Shown here in pieces: positions 17,401 to 25,655 of a stretch of 64,000 nucleotides of DNA. The position numbers and the translations under genes are program-made. Numbering within the stretch: position 1 is the first letter of the stretch; every line of letters starts with the position of its first letter. The notes beneath the pieces are model-generated. The model worked only from the letters and a program-made list of their open reading frames with translations, ran no database searches and was not told where the DNA came from. The stretch is from Vagococcus humatus (GTDB taxonomy: Bacteria; Bacillota; Bacilli; Lactobacillales; Vagococcaceae), in assembly GCF_003950325.1 (NCBI RefSeq), contig NZ_PXZH01000002.1, positions 1 to 64,000 of the forward strand. Reading direction: 5' to 3'.

Positions 17401-18183
17401 ATGGATGCATCATTAGGTCAAGCGTTATTAGTAGGTCTTTTTGTTTCATTTTGTTTGATAGGACAATTAATAGGTATCTATACAAACCGAGCTATTTTCT
17501 TAGCTTTTGGTGTTGGATTAATATTAGGAGATGTACAAACAGGTCTTTTAATGGGAGCTACAGCAGAGCTAGCTTTCATGGGATTTGGTGTTGGTGCAGG
17601 AGGAACTGTACCGCCTAACCCAATTGGACCAGGGGTAGTAGGAACTATTATGGCGATTGCAATGAAAGATTCAGGGATGGATGTTGCAACAGCGTTATCA
17701 CTATCTTTCCCATTTGCAGTGATGATCCAATTTGTGATCACTTTTATTTATTCATTAAATGCAGGCTCACTTAGTTGGGCAACAAAAGCAATTCAAGAAG
17801 GAAATTACAAATCATTTAAATTAACTTCTAACTTTACTTTTATTGGGTTTGGTGTATTTGGGTTTTTAATCGGTTTAGTTGCAACAATGAGTATCGATGT
17901 TTTACGAGCATTTGTTAATATTATTCCTGAATGGTTAATCTCAGGTTTATCTGTAGCTGGTGGTTTATTACCTGCCATTGGTTTTGCCATGATTCTAAAT
18001 GTTATGATCAAAAAAGAATATATTCCAGCTATTCTATTAGGTTACGTATGTATTTCTTACTTAAGCATGCCAGTTATTGGTTTGGCTTTTGCTGGAGCAA
18101 TCCTTGCGTTTAACAATTTCTTTAATAAAGGTAACGGAGGTTCAGCAATAGAACAAGAGGAGGTTATTGAAGATGGAATCTAA
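17401..18183 (+). CDS. PTS EIIC, mannose family
   Basis: A 260-residue integral membrane permease subunit. Visible family signatures are LILGDVQTGLLMGATAELAFMG and the motif GGTVPPNPIGPGVVGTI, which contributes to the sugar path. About eight to nine hydrophobic helices are visible. The C terminus (SAIEQEEVIEDGI) overlaps the EIID start by 11 bp, indicating translational coupling. AgaC/AgaW-like. Confidence 0.92.
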   Translation: MDASLGQALLVGLFVSFCLIGQLIGIYTNRAIFLAFGVGLILGDVQTGLLMGATAELAFMGFGVGAGGTVPPNPIGPGVVGTIMAIAMKDSGMDVATALSLSFPFAVMIQFVITFIYSLNAGSLSWATKAIQEGNYKSFKLTSNFTFIGFGVFGFLIGLVATMSIDVLRAFVNIIPEWLISGLSVAGGLLPAIGFAMILNVMIKKEYIPAILLGYVCISYLSMPVIGLAFAGAILAFNNFFNKGNGGSAIEQEEVIEDGI

Positions 18184-18988
18184 TCAACAACCAGTATTAA
18201 CGAAACAAGATTATTTTAAAACAAGTTTACGTTCATATGTCTTACAAAATGGGTTTAACTATGGTAACTACCAAGGAACAGGATATGCAAATTCTATTTT
18301 TCCTGCTCTTAAAAAAATCTATAAAGATGACGAAGAAAAATTAAAAGAAGTTACTATTTCAAATTTAGAGTTTTATAATACGAATCCACAGTTGGTGCCT
18401 TTCATTACTAGCATGCAGCTAGCAATGTATGATGGTGGTCAAAGTGAAGATGATACACGGGCTATAAAATTTGCGTTGATGGGTCCTTTATCAGGTATTG
18501 GTGACTCTTTATCACAATTTGGTTTAGCTCCATTATTTTCAACAATCGCTGCTGGAATGGCACTGGATGGTTTAATTGCTGGTCCAATCTTCTTTATTCT
18601 ATGTATGTTTGGTATTACATTTGGTTTACGGATGTTAATGGGATACTTAGGATATAAATTAGGAACTAGCGTAATTGATACATTAAGTGAAAAGATGGCA
18701 AGTATCTCTAATATTGCAACAACTATTGGTGTAACAGTTATTTCAGGGTTATCTGTTTCATTTGTTAAAGCAAATCTTGCTTTAGAATATGTGACAAAAG
18801 TGGAAGGAAAAGAACAAATTGTTGCTCTTCAAACAGTATTTGACAAGATTGCCCCTAACTTATTACCTGTTTTAATTACATCAGGCGTTTACGTGTTAAT
18901 TAGAAAATACAAATGGTCTACATATAAATTAATTGCATTATTAATTGTAGCTGGTATTTTATTATCAGTTTTAGGAATTTTAAAATAA
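18173..18988 (+). CDS. PTS EIID, mannose family
   Basis: A 271-residue EIID with the family N terminus (LTKQDYFKTSLRSYVLQNGFNYGNYQG), the signature LMGPLSGIGDSLSQFGLAPL and a C-terminal hydrophobic anchor. It forms the permease with EIIC. The start is ATG 18173, 9 nt behind AGAGGAGG, overlapping the EIIC stop. Its length is normal for the family, unlike the longer EIID at 37589. Confidence 0.92.
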   Translation: MESNQQPVLTKQDYFKTSLRSYVLQNGFNYGNYQGTGYANSIFPALKKIYKDDEEKLKEVTISNLEFYNTNPQLVPFITSMQLAMYDGGQSEDDTRAIKFALMGPLSGIGDSLSQFGLAPLFSTIAAGMALDGLIAGPIFFILCMFGITFGLRMLMGYLGYKLGTSVIDTLSEKMASISNIATTIGVTVISGLSVSFVKANLALEYVTKVEGKEQIVALQTVFDKIAPNLLPVLITSGVYVLIRKYKWSTYKLIALLIVAGILLSVLGILK

Positions 18989-19005
18989 ACTAGGTGGGGA
19001 AAAAA

Positions 19006-19458
19006 ATGTTTGAAATATGCATTGTCGGTCATGGAAATTATCCTAAAGGTGTTTGTTCAGCCTTAAAACTTTTATCGGGAACAGAAGAACATGTTACAGC
19101 ATTTAATTTAAATGAAGAATTGTCACATGCTGATTACGAAGAAAAGATGGGGGCCTTTTTAGATAATCATCGTAATGTTATTATTTTCGCAGATATGACA
19201 GGCGGTGCACCGCATCAAATTGCTAGTCGTTTGTTGTTAGAAAAAAATAACCGTAGTCAGTATATTCTATCTAGTGTCTCTCTAAACTTAGTGTTAGATA
19301 CTTTAATGAAAAATAATTTAGGTATGTTAACAGAAGAAAATGTGGCAGAAGAGCTAGTTAAAAGTTTAGAAGAAAGTCGTCAAATGATGATGATGATGCC
19401 TGAGGTAGAAAATATCTCACTAACGACTGAAATTGATGTAGAAGACGAAGGGATTTAG
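19006..19458 (+). CDS. PTS EIIA, mannose family
   Basis: A 150-residue cytosolic EIIA with phospho-His9 in IVGHGNYPKG and the Asp-containing FADMTGGAPHQIASR typical of the fold. It receives phosphate from HPr. The start is ATG 19006 (site AGGTGGGG). The YajC-like gene begins one base after its stop. EIIA domains of this family also phosphorylate PRDs of LevR-type activators, so it may report substrate flux to the regulator at 12795. Confidence 0.9.
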   Translation: MFEICIVGHGNYPKGVCSALKLLSGTEEHVTAFNLNEELSHADYEEKMGAFLDNHRNVIIFADMTGGAPHQIASRLLLEKNNRSQYILSSVSLNLVLDTLMKNNLGMLTEENVAEELVKSLEESRQMMMMMPEVENISLTTEIDVEDEGI

Positions 19459-19459
19459 T

Positions 19460-19732
19460 ATGAATAATATCTTAATTATTGGCATGGTTATCATAATGAT
19501 AATTCTTTATCTAGTTGTACTACCTATAACTAGGAAAAAGCAACAACAAAAAAATATTACCCAAATGAAAGAATTTATAAATAATTTGCGTAAGCATGAT
19601 AAAGTAATGATGAATTGCGGTATTATTGGTAAGATAAAAACAATTCATGAAGAAACGATTGAATTAGAAATTGCCGATAATACGGTTATTACGATTGATA
19701 AAATGTCACTGATTGGGAAAGTATCTGACTAA
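19460..19732 (+). CDS. YajC-like single-pass membrane protein in the PTS operon
   Basis: A 90-residue protein. It has an N-terminal membrane helix (about 4-23), a basic stretch RKKQQQK and a small beta domain (KHDKVMMNCGIIGKIKTIHEETIELEIADNTVITIDKMSLIGKV). This is the architecture and signature of YajC, the Sec-translocon accessory subunit. It follows the EIIA stop by one base, so it belongs to the PTS operon. A second such gene lies in the Aga PTS operon at 35975. I recall a yajC at the equivalent place in the pneumococcal hyaluronan locus. A specific role with the PTS permease is inferred, not known. Confidence 0.85.
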   Translation: MNNILIIGMVIIMIILYLVVLPITRKKQQQKNITQMKEFINNLRKHDKVMMNCGIIGKIKTIHEETIELEIADNTVITIDKMSLIGKVSD

Positions 19733-19738
19733 TCATGT

Positions 19739-19773
19739 TAAAGAAGCACTCATAAAGGAGTGCTTCTTTTTTA
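19739..19773 (+). terminator. Terminator inside the GH88-PTS operon
   Basis: Stem AAGAAGCACTC/GAGTGCTTCTT with a T run, between the YajC-like gene and the heparinase-like gene. It may only lower expression of the last gene, since no clear promoter is visible in the 20 bp that follow. Confidence 0.85.
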
Positions 19774-19792
19774 ATAGGAAAGAGGAGTTATT

Positions 19793-21745
19793 ATGTTTCA
19801 ATTATTTGAAAAGATAAAGGAACAAAATTTAATGGCAGCTTTATCTAATAGCCAGTTATTAATGCAAAATCAGTTTCAATTTGTACATCCATATGATATG
19901 GAACCTTGTAAAGATATTGTCCAACTAGACAAACATTTAAATTGGACATTTACGCCTAATGGGGATCCTGAGTGGATATTTATGTTAAATCGTCAAGAAT
20001 ATTTACTAGATTTATATTTGGCCTATCAAGTAACTAGCGAAACAGTTTATTTAGAAAAAATAAAATATTTTATATTAGATTGGATTAGAAAAAATCCTTG
20101 TGTAGGAGATAGTTTAACGTGGCGGACTATCGATACAGGTATTCGTTTAACTTACTGGTCTCTTGTGCTAGATGAGCTTATTACAAAAAATATACTGACT
20201 ATAGAGGAACAAGTTGTTATTCAAAATAGTGTTTATGACCAAGTCATGTATCTAGATGAATCATATATCGAAAAATATGAGTTAAGTAATTGGGGTGTTT
20301 TAATAGTTACAGGGAGTTTGTTAGTGGGTAATTATTATCCAGACTGTATAGATGAAGACTTAAATAAGCGTTTATTAGCACGTTTGACGAATCAATTGCA
20401 CTTACAAATTAGTCAAATGGGCTTACATTGGGAGCAGTCTCCTCTTTATTTTATGGAAGTTTTTAGAAGTTTCATGTTTCTGTATTTGTCAGAGGGAGTA
20501 TCTTCAACAGTGACTTATAACTTGTTAGAAGAAGTTGTTTATAACATGTATCACGCTTTACCACATTTTGTTAGCCCTAGCGGATTGACCATTATGCAAG
20601 GAGATACAGATTTAATGTGTGTAACTGATGCTATACAAACGGCAGGTGTGTTACTAGATGAGCCGATACCTATGTTGTTTGGAGAAGACATACTTGTTGA
20701 TTATGCCCAACTATATTGGAGTAAAAAACAGATAGATCCTGTTCAGTGGCAACATAAAGTGGCTAGTCAGAAAACAACTAATTATCCGTTAAGTTTACAT
20801 GATAATCAAACGGGTAATTATTTTAGTAGAACTAGTTGGGATAATCAAGCGAACTATTACCATATTTATAATGGACCTTTAGGAAGTGGGCATGGACATA
20901 TTAGCCTAGGACATGTCGACTTGACTTTAACAGGTCAAAATATTTTAGTGGATTCTGGTAGATATACTTACCAAGAAACAAAAGAACGATACGCATTAAA
21001 AGAGGCGACAGCTCATAATACTATTCTTTTGAATCAAACACCTTATGGTAAAGTAGTTGATTCTTGGGCTTATAAAAACATACCAACTAGTTTAGGTAAT
21101 CAAGTATTTGAAGATGAGAATTACCATGTTACTCAAATCATGTATTTAGATGAAACAACTCCACATATAACCAAAGTAGTTCGGACAGCTATTTTGATAA
21201 AAGGTATGGATACTTTTATTTTATTTGATCAAATCATTCCAAGTAGTAAAGAGTTAACCAGTAGCAAAATGACTAGATTATTTCATTTGGATCCAGCTGT
21301 TCAGTTGGTTCATTTGTCTAAAGAAAGTGCTCAATTAGCTGTATCTAAAAGTTTAAATTCTCAAAAGACATCACATTTTTGGGTTTATTTTTCTGAAGGT
21401 AATGTGACAGAGTCAAAATTCCTTTATTCTCCTTTGTATAATGAGTTATCTAGTGGGACTTTATTATCGCATGTGGGCCAGAAACGAGAGGCTTATACGG
21501 TGTTTTCAGGAAGGAAAGACATGCAGGTTAGTCGACCAACTATTAGAAAATCGGATGGAAAATTGGTTGATTCTACAAAATGCAGTGGCATCACTTTATC
21601 GTTACAAGACAAAGTTTATTCATTTTCTTCCAATGTTCAAGATACATTTGAAGGGCATAAATTATATTATATGAATGATATTCCTGTTTACGGGAAATTA
21701 TGTGTCGTTGAAGAAACAACAAAAACCTATCTCCGTATTTTTTAG
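19793..21745 (+). CDS. Heparinase II/III family protein, intracellular
   Basis: A 650-residue protein. An N-terminal (alpha/alpha) toroid (about 20-330, with DSLTWRTIDTGIRLTYW, YELSNWGVLIVTGSLL and GLHWEQSPLYF) is followed by the C-terminal heparinase II/III beta-sandwich (GNYFSRTSWDNQANYYHIYNG, GSGHGHISLGHVDL, TAHNTILLNQ). The Asn/His/Tyr residues used by this lyase fold appear present (NWG, GHGHIS, SGRYTY). No signal peptide or anchor is visible, so it should act on imported oligosaccharides. The start ATG 19793 follows AAGAGGAG. It is last in the sigma-54 operon, past an internal terminator. Substrate (longer hyaluronan, chondroitin or heparin oligomers) is not decided by the sequence. Confidence 0.82.
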   Translation: MFQLFEKIKEQNLMAALSNSQLLMQNQFQFVHPYDMEPCKDIVQLDKHLNWTFTPNGDPEWIFMLNRQEYLLDLYLAYQVTSETVYLEKIKYFILDWIRKNPCVGDSLTWRTIDTGIRLTYWSLVLDELITKNILTIEEQVVIQNSVYDQVMYLDESYIEKYELSNWGVLIVTGSLLVGNYYPDCIDEDLNKRLLARLTNQLHLQISQMGLHWEQSPLYFMEVFRSFMFLYLSEGVSSTVTYNLLEEVVYNMYHALPHFVSPSGLTIMQGDTDLMCVTDAIQTAGVLLDEPIPMLFGEDILVDYAQLYWSKKQIDPVQWQHKVASQKTTNYPLSLHDNQTGNYFSRTSWDNQANYYHIYNGPLGSGHGHISLGHVDLTLTGQNILVDSGRYTYQETKERYALKEATAHNTILLNQTPYGKVVDSWAYKNIPTSLGNQVFEDENYHVTQIMYLDETTPHITKVVRTAILIKGMDTFILFDQIIPSSKELTSSKMTRLFHLDPAVQLVHLSKESAQLAVSKSLNSQKTSHFWVYFSEGNVTESKFLYSPLYNELSSGTLLSHVGQKREAYTVFSGRKDMQVSRPTIRKSDGKLVDSTKCSGITLSLQDKVYSFSSNVQDTFEGHKLYYMNDIPVYGKLCVVEETTKTYLRIF

Positions 21746-21760
21746 GAGATAGGTTTTTTG
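21724..21760. terminator. Bidirectional terminator between the heparinase-like gene and agaS
   Basis: Stem AACCTATCTCC/GGAGATAGGTT overlapping the heparinase stop codon, with T runs on both strands. Confidence 0.85.
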
Positions 21761-21761
21761 A

Positions 21762-22934
21762 TTAGTTAGAATATTCGTGAATAATAACTCCTTTTACCAC
21801 TCGGTTAACAGTGCCTGTAGGAGAAGGTGTATCAGGTTTATTATCTTGTTTAATAGCTGTCAATAAAGATACCACTTGGCCAAAGATAGCAAAAGGTAAT
21901 GCTAAGTAGGCATCAGGTAAATCTTGATAATTTTCAGCTAATATAAAGCCATTTCCTTCTAGTTTTTCAATTTGACCAACACTGATTGGCATAGCTTTTA
22001 ACGCGATGTTATCGTGATAAATTTCTTGAATCATATCCCGATCATATTGACGTGTATAAGGATTGTTTGACACAAATAAGAAGACTAGTGCCTCTTCATC
22101 AACAAATGATTTAGGGCCATGTCTAAAGCCTAATGAACTATCAAATAGTGTCGCGACTTTCCCTGCAGTTAATTCTAAAATTTTAAGCTGTACTTCTCTA
22201 GCTAAGCCAGCTAAGGAACCTGAACCTAGGTAGATAACTCGGTTAAATGGTAGATTGACTAAAGCTTGAATTTCATCTTCACGTTCTAATACGTTGTTTC
22301 CAGCTGAAATAATTTGTTTTACGAAATGCTCTTTTTCTGCTAAAGAGTGTTTTTCGTCAAATATTAGTAAACTCATTAAGGTCATACAAGAGAAGCTACC
22401 TGTCATCGCAAAACCTTGATCGTTGGATCTTTCAGGCATAAGTAACAATAAATTGTTTGGATCATTTTCAGAACGTTTAGCCAATTCGCCTTCTTTAGCA
22501 CAAGTGATAGTTACTTGGTAAAAATCTGTGACTAGTTGTTGACCTAATTCTACAGTGGCTACACTTTCAGGACTGTTTCCGCTACGTGCATAAGAAACTA
22601 GCACAGTTGGCACATTTTTTTTGAAATAATGTTGTGGATTAGCAACTAAGGTGGTGGTAGCAATATCTCTAAAGTTAAAATAATTTGTATCACCAAAATC
22701 TTGAACAAAAGGTTCTACTACTTCACCAACATAAGCAGATGTTCCAGCACCTGTAAAAATAACAGATAAATTAGAATGTTTTTCTTTTAATGTTTGAATA
22801 AAAGTCTGGATTCGTGTTTCATTTTCCTGATAAATAGAGAACGTTTCTTGCCATAATTCTGGTTGCTGAGTGATTTCCTGTGTCGTGATATGAGCACCTA
22901 TTTTTTTTAAAGCGTCTTGAGTGTCGTGTAACAA
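21762..22934 (-). CDS. agaS: Galactosamine-6-phosphate deaminase/isomerase AgaS (SIS domains)
   Basis: A 390-residue protein with two sugar-isomerase (SIS) domains: the first with FTGAGTSAYVGE and SYARSGNSPESVAT, the second with IYLGSGSLAGLAREVQLKILELTAG and RHGPKSF. This is the AgaS signature. The enzyme converts galactosamine-6-phosphate to tagatose-6-phosphate and ammonia, linking N-acetylgalactosamine to LacC/LacD. Translation starts at TTG 22934, 8 nt behind AGGAGG. The promoter, operator and a second palindrome upstream are clear. It stands alone, about 12.6 kb from the GntR and Aga PTS genes with which it shares an operator. Confidence 0.88.
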   Translation of the reverse strand: MLHDTQDALKKIGAHITTQEITQQPELWQETFSIYQENETRIQTFIQTLKEKHSNLSVIFTGAGTSAYVGEVVEPFVQDFGDTNYFNFRDIATTTLVANPQHYFKKNVPTVLVSYARSGNSPESVATVELGQQLVTDFYQVTITCAKEGELAKRSENDPNNLLLLMPERSNDQGFAMTGSFSCMTLMSLLIFDEKHSLAEKEHFVKQIISAGNNVLEREDEIQALVNLPFNRVIYLGSGSLAGLAREVQLKILELTAGKVATLFDSSLGFRHGPKSFVDEEALVFLFVSNNPYTRQYDRDMIQEIYHDNIALKAMPISVGQIEKLEGNGFILAENYQDLPDAYLALPFAIFGQVVSLLTAIKQDNKPDTPSPTGTVNRVVKGVIIHEYSN

Positions 22935-22990
22935 AATAGATTCCTCCTTTTTATAATTAATTCTTTTAAAAAGAATTTGATTCTTATTTT

Positions 22991-23010
22991 CAACTGGTTA
23001 TTACCAGTTG
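22991..23010 (-). promoter_or_regulatory. GntR-type operator at the agaS transcription start
   Basis: Inverted repeat CAACTGGT-TATT-ACCAGTTG. The same AACTGGT-N4-ACCAGTT element lies at 34679-34696 before the GntR gene, at the same distance downstream of its -10 box. Confidence 0.8.
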
Positions 23011-23015
23011 ATTAA

Positions 23016-23044
23016 ATTATATAATGTAAGCGGTAAAATGTCAA
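23016..23044 (-). promoter_or_regulatory. Consensus promoter of agaS
   Basis: On the minus strand TTGACA, 17-bp spacer, TATAAT: a perfect consensus. The spacer (23025-23038) contains a one-mismatch CcpA-like cre (TGTAAGCGGTAAAA on the plus strand), suggesting catabolite repression. Confidence 0.9.
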
Positions 23045-23068
23045 ATATTATCTGTACAGATAATATTT
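23043..23068. repeat. 26-bp perfect palindrome upstream of agaS
   Basis: Arms AAATATTATCTGT/ACAGATAATATTT with no spacer, starting inside the -35 box of agaS. It is too far from a T run to be a terminator and looks like an operator for a second regulator. Confidence 0.7.
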
Positions 23069-23117
23069 GTAAAAATAAGTAAGCTTCCACATTTTAGATA
23101 GCAGAAAAATGGTTATA

Positions 23118-23160
23118 TAAAAAACACTTCTATTTAATTTTAATAAATAGAAGTGTTTGA
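23118..23160 (-). terminator. Terminator of the galactitol-type PTS operon
   Basis: Stem AAACACTTCTATTTA/TAAATAGAAGTGTTT with a T run on the minus strand, just past the EIIC stop codon. Confidence 0.88.
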
Positions 23161-23179
23161 TTAATTAATAAAAGATGAA

Positions 23180-24580
23180 TTACGCTTTTTGAGCAGCGTA
23201 TTCAGCATTACGTTTTTTCATTTGACCTGCATACCAAACAAAAATACCAAGATAAAGTACTAAGGCAACTAAGGCATACATTATAAATTTAAATTCACCA
23301 GTTGAAGCATTACCTACCACGTAAGCTAGGAATTTTTCAATAGGCCCTTCCATAGTTGTATGAGAAATTAGTCCCATATTAGCATATTTTGCTGGATCAA
23401 TTTGCGTAGCTGTTTTAGTAATAAATTCTGCCATAAGAGTACCAGACCATAAGAATAGAGGTAATTCTAAAGCTCCGATAACAATCATACGAATTAATTT
23501 ACCGCGAGTTACTACTAATAATGCAGGAGTTACACCCATCGCAATAATACCACCTAATGGAAGTAATTTATTACCTGGTAAAATCATTGCTTCTAAAAGC
23601 ATGATTGGAGCTAAAACGTTAGCAGCAGCCCAAACTTCAGCACGACCTGCGATAAATGGCCAGTCTAAACCAATGTTAAATTTACGACCTTCCATTTTTT
23701 TGTTAGCAAAGTTAGTAATACCTTGAGATAAAGGTTCAACAGAAGCGATGAACCAAGAACCGATAATTGAAAATAGCTCTAGAGAAGCACCAGCTGTAAA
23801 GGCTAAAGCAAAAATTTCTTTCGGAGTTTGACCGCCTAAAATACCTACAAAGACTCCTAGATAAACACCAATAGCGAATTTACTTCCCCAAAAACCGATT
23901 TTTTTGTTAAGTGCAGCAGCATCAAAATCGTATTTATCTAACCAAGGGAATAATTTATCAAAAATTTTGTCCAATAACATGATAACTGGATTCATCATGT
24001 AGTTCATATGAGTAGTTGTCATAGGGTTAGCAGCAGGAGCTTTTAATAAATCATCAAAGGTTGGTTTCATTAGGTCTGAATTGATAATTTTTAAAACACC
24101 GATAAAGACAACAAGTAAGGTTGCAATAATAATATTAGCACCGCAATACATAGCGAACAAGCCAACAATAGATAAATGCCAAATATCAAAAATATCTACA
24201 TCTAACGTATCTGTTTTGTTCATCATTAGCATGACAATGTTAACAATAACCATAATAAGTAAGAAAAATAGTGTGTAAGGAGATCCCCAAGTAACAGTTG
24301 CCAAAGGAGCCCACCCTACGTCAGTAATACTTAAATCAAAACCAGTATTTTTTACAAATGCTTGCATAGCATCAGAAAATGATCCAGTTAAAATTCCCAT
24401 AATAAGACCGATACCCGTTAAAGCAATGGCTAATTTGATACCGCCTTCAAGAGCTTTTGAAAATTTAACACCGAAAGCCCATGCTAATAATGTTAAAATA
24501 ATTAACATTAATACAGGTGCTCCCATGTCGATAATTGGTTGAAATACCTTGTTTGAAATATCTACAATGGTTTGAAACAT
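23180..24580 (-). CDS. PTS EIIC, galactitol family (GatC-like)
   Basis: A 466-residue polytopic EIIC with 10-12 hydrophobic helices. It shows the GatC-family segments GAPVLMLIILTLLAWAFGVKFSKALEGG, KNTGFDLSITDVGWAPLATVTWGSPYT and GRAEVWAAANVLAPIMLLEAMILPGNKLLP. The start is the internal ATG at 24580 behind AAAGGGGAG; an ATG eight codons upstream has no site. It is the last gene of the EIIA-EIIB-EIIC operon, divergent from lacR-lacABCD, so it probably imports galactose, galactitol or a related sugar feeding the tagatose-6-phosphate pathway. The exact substrate is not set by the sequence. Confidence 0.88.
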   Translation of the reverse strand: MFQTIVDISNKVFQPIIDMGAPVLMLIILTLLAWAFGVKFSKALEGGIKLAIALTGIGLIMGILTGSFSDAMQAFVKNTGFDLSITDVGWAPLATVTWGSPYTLFFLLIMVIVNIVMLMMNKTDTLDVDIFDIWHLSIVGLFAMYCGANIIIATLLVVFIGVLKIINSDLMKPTFDDLLKAPAANPMTTTHMNYMMNPVIMLLDKIFDKLFPWLDKYDFDAAALNKKIGFWGSKFAIGVYLGVFVGILGGQTPKEIFALAFTAGASLELFSIIGSWFIASVEPLSQGITNFANKKMEGRKFNIGLDWPFIAGRAEVWAAANVLAPIMLLEAMILPGNKLLPLGGIIAMGVTPALLVVTRGKLIRMIVIGALELPLFLWSGTLMAEFITKTATQIDPAKYANMGLISHTTMEGPIEKFLAYVVGNASTGEFKFIMYALVALVLYLGIFVWYAGQMKKRNAEYAAQKA

Positions 24581-24612
24581 GTTTTTCTCCCCTTTAATTA
24601 ACACTTATTAGT

Positions 24613-24915
24613 TTATTTTCCTAATGATTTGATTGTTTCTTCCATTTGATTGTAGACAGGATCTGCCATCATTGGAATACGGTAAAGAATAGGACCACAG
24701 TCTACTATTGGAATGTTGATATTGAAACCTAAGTCAGTTTGTGCGATAGGTGCAAAGATATCATAGTGTGAAATCATATCTTCATTAATATCTTTAACCA
24801 TGACAGCATCACATTGGACCTCATAACCACGATTTCCCATTTCTTGTTCAAGTGCACTTTTAATTTGATGACTAGAGTTAACTCCTGCACCACATGCTGC
24901 TAAAATTTTAATCAT
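24613..24915 (-). CDS. PTS EIIB, galactitol family
   Basis: A 100-residue EIIB with the phospho-cysteine Cys8 in ILAACGAGVNSS and the typical alpha/beta fold. It relays phosphate from His70 of the upstream EIIA to the sugar. Ribosome site AGGAGG. Second gene of the three-gene operon. Confidence 0.9.
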   Translation of the reverse strand: MIKILAACGAGVNSSHQIKSALEQEMGNRGYEVQCDAVMVKDINEDMISHYDIFAPIAQTDLGFNINIPIVDCGPILYRIPMMADPVYNQMEETIKSLGK

Positions 24916-24942
24916 GTTAATTCCTCCTAAAATAGTTTGTTA

Positions 24943-25428
24943 TCAGTTATTAATTTTAAATTGATGTTCTAAAAATTGATTAATTTCTTTTGTATCTGTT
25001 AATGTGAAGAAATCTGTTAATGTTTCTGGACTAGTTGATGTTAAAAATTCCATAATCATAGCTAGTAAGTTAGCTTGACCTTCTGGGTCGTTATTTAGAA
25101 TCATAAATAGATAAGAAACCTCTAAAAGTTCATCGGGTTTAATCATATTTGAAAAAGTAATCGGCTGATTTAATTTAATTGGGACAATTAGTTTAGCTTT
25201 TACAAATTCTGGTTCGGTATGTGGAATGGCAATATTTTTTAATAAAGGGTTTACAATTTCAAGGTCCATACCAGTTGGATAATTTTTTTCCCGATCAATT
25301 AGATTTTTTTCAAAATCTTGTGTAACAAGATCTAAGTCTAAAAGTTTTTGACTGACTTCTTTAAAAACTTCTAGTTGAGTTTTTTTATCACTAACAAAAG
25401 TAGCTTGTTCATTAAATAGATGTGTCAT
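24943..25428 (-). CDS. PTS EIIA, fructose/mannitol/galactitol type
   Basis: A 161-residue EIIA type 2 domain with phospho-His70 in KNIAIPHTE preceded by REKNYPTGMDLE. First gene of the operon, with AGGAGGAG 5 nt upstream. It is divergent from lacR across a 227-bp region holding a consensus promoter and phased repeats. Confidence 0.9.
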   Translation of the reverse strand: MTHLFNEQATFVSDKKTQLEVFKEVSQKLLDLDLVTQDFEKNLIDREKNYPTGMDLEIVNPLLKNIAIPHTEPEFVKAKLIVPIKLNQPITFSNMIKPDELLEVSYLFMILNNDPEGQANLLAMIMEFLTSTSPETLTDFFTLTDTKEINQFLEHQFKINN

Positions 25429-25443
25429 AGTTCTCCTCCTTTT

Positions 25444-25473
25444 TGTTTAATTATGTTTAATTATGTTTACGTT
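25444..25473. repeat. Three 10-bp phased repeats (TGTTTAATTA) in the PTS leader
   Basis: TGTTTAATTA at 25444 and 25454, then TGTTTACGTT at 25464: a 10-bp period on one helix face, immediately downstream of the EIIA promoter. TGTTT motifs also occur in opposite orientation before lacR (25602-25624). Direct TGTTT repeats are typical targets of DeoR/LacR regulators. Confidence 0.55.
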
Positions 25474-25476
25474 CAC

Positions 25477-25505
25477 ATTATATTAAGTTTGATTTTGTTT
25501 GTCAA
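25477..25505 (-). promoter_or_regulatory. Consensus promoter of the galactitol-type PTS operon
   Basis: On the minus strand TTGACA, 17-bp spacer, TATAAT. The transcription start falls at the edge of the TGTTTAATTA repeats, which suits repression by the divergent LacR. Confidence 0.9.
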
Positions 25506-25567
25506 TATAAAAATGATAGCATTTTCTTTTTTCGTTTTTTATAAAATTTAGAATTAAAACCTTGCTA

Positions 25568-25596
25568 TTGACAAATTGTTTGCTATTTGTTAAATT
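25568..25596 (+). promoter_or_regulatory. Promoter of lacR-lacABCD
   Basis: TTGACA, 17-bp spacer, TAAATT, about 60 bp before the lacR start. AAACAAAC repeats follow at once. Confidence 0.65.
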
Positions 25597-25655
25597 ATAA
25601 GTGTAAACAAACAAAAACAAACATTCAGATACCTTTAGAGAAAGGAAGTGAGCTT

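Noticed and set aside
17478-18011. Open frames antisense to the EIIC gene at 17401-18183
   Set aside because: These are shadow frames over a hydrophobic protein gene, with no ribosome sites and low-complexity proline/lysine content. The same holds for those opposite the EIIC at 32252 and the ATPases.
23043-23160. CRISPR-like or phage attachment repeats near agaS
   Set aside because: The palindromes are single, unequal and explained as operator and terminator. No spaced repeat series exists anywhere in the window.
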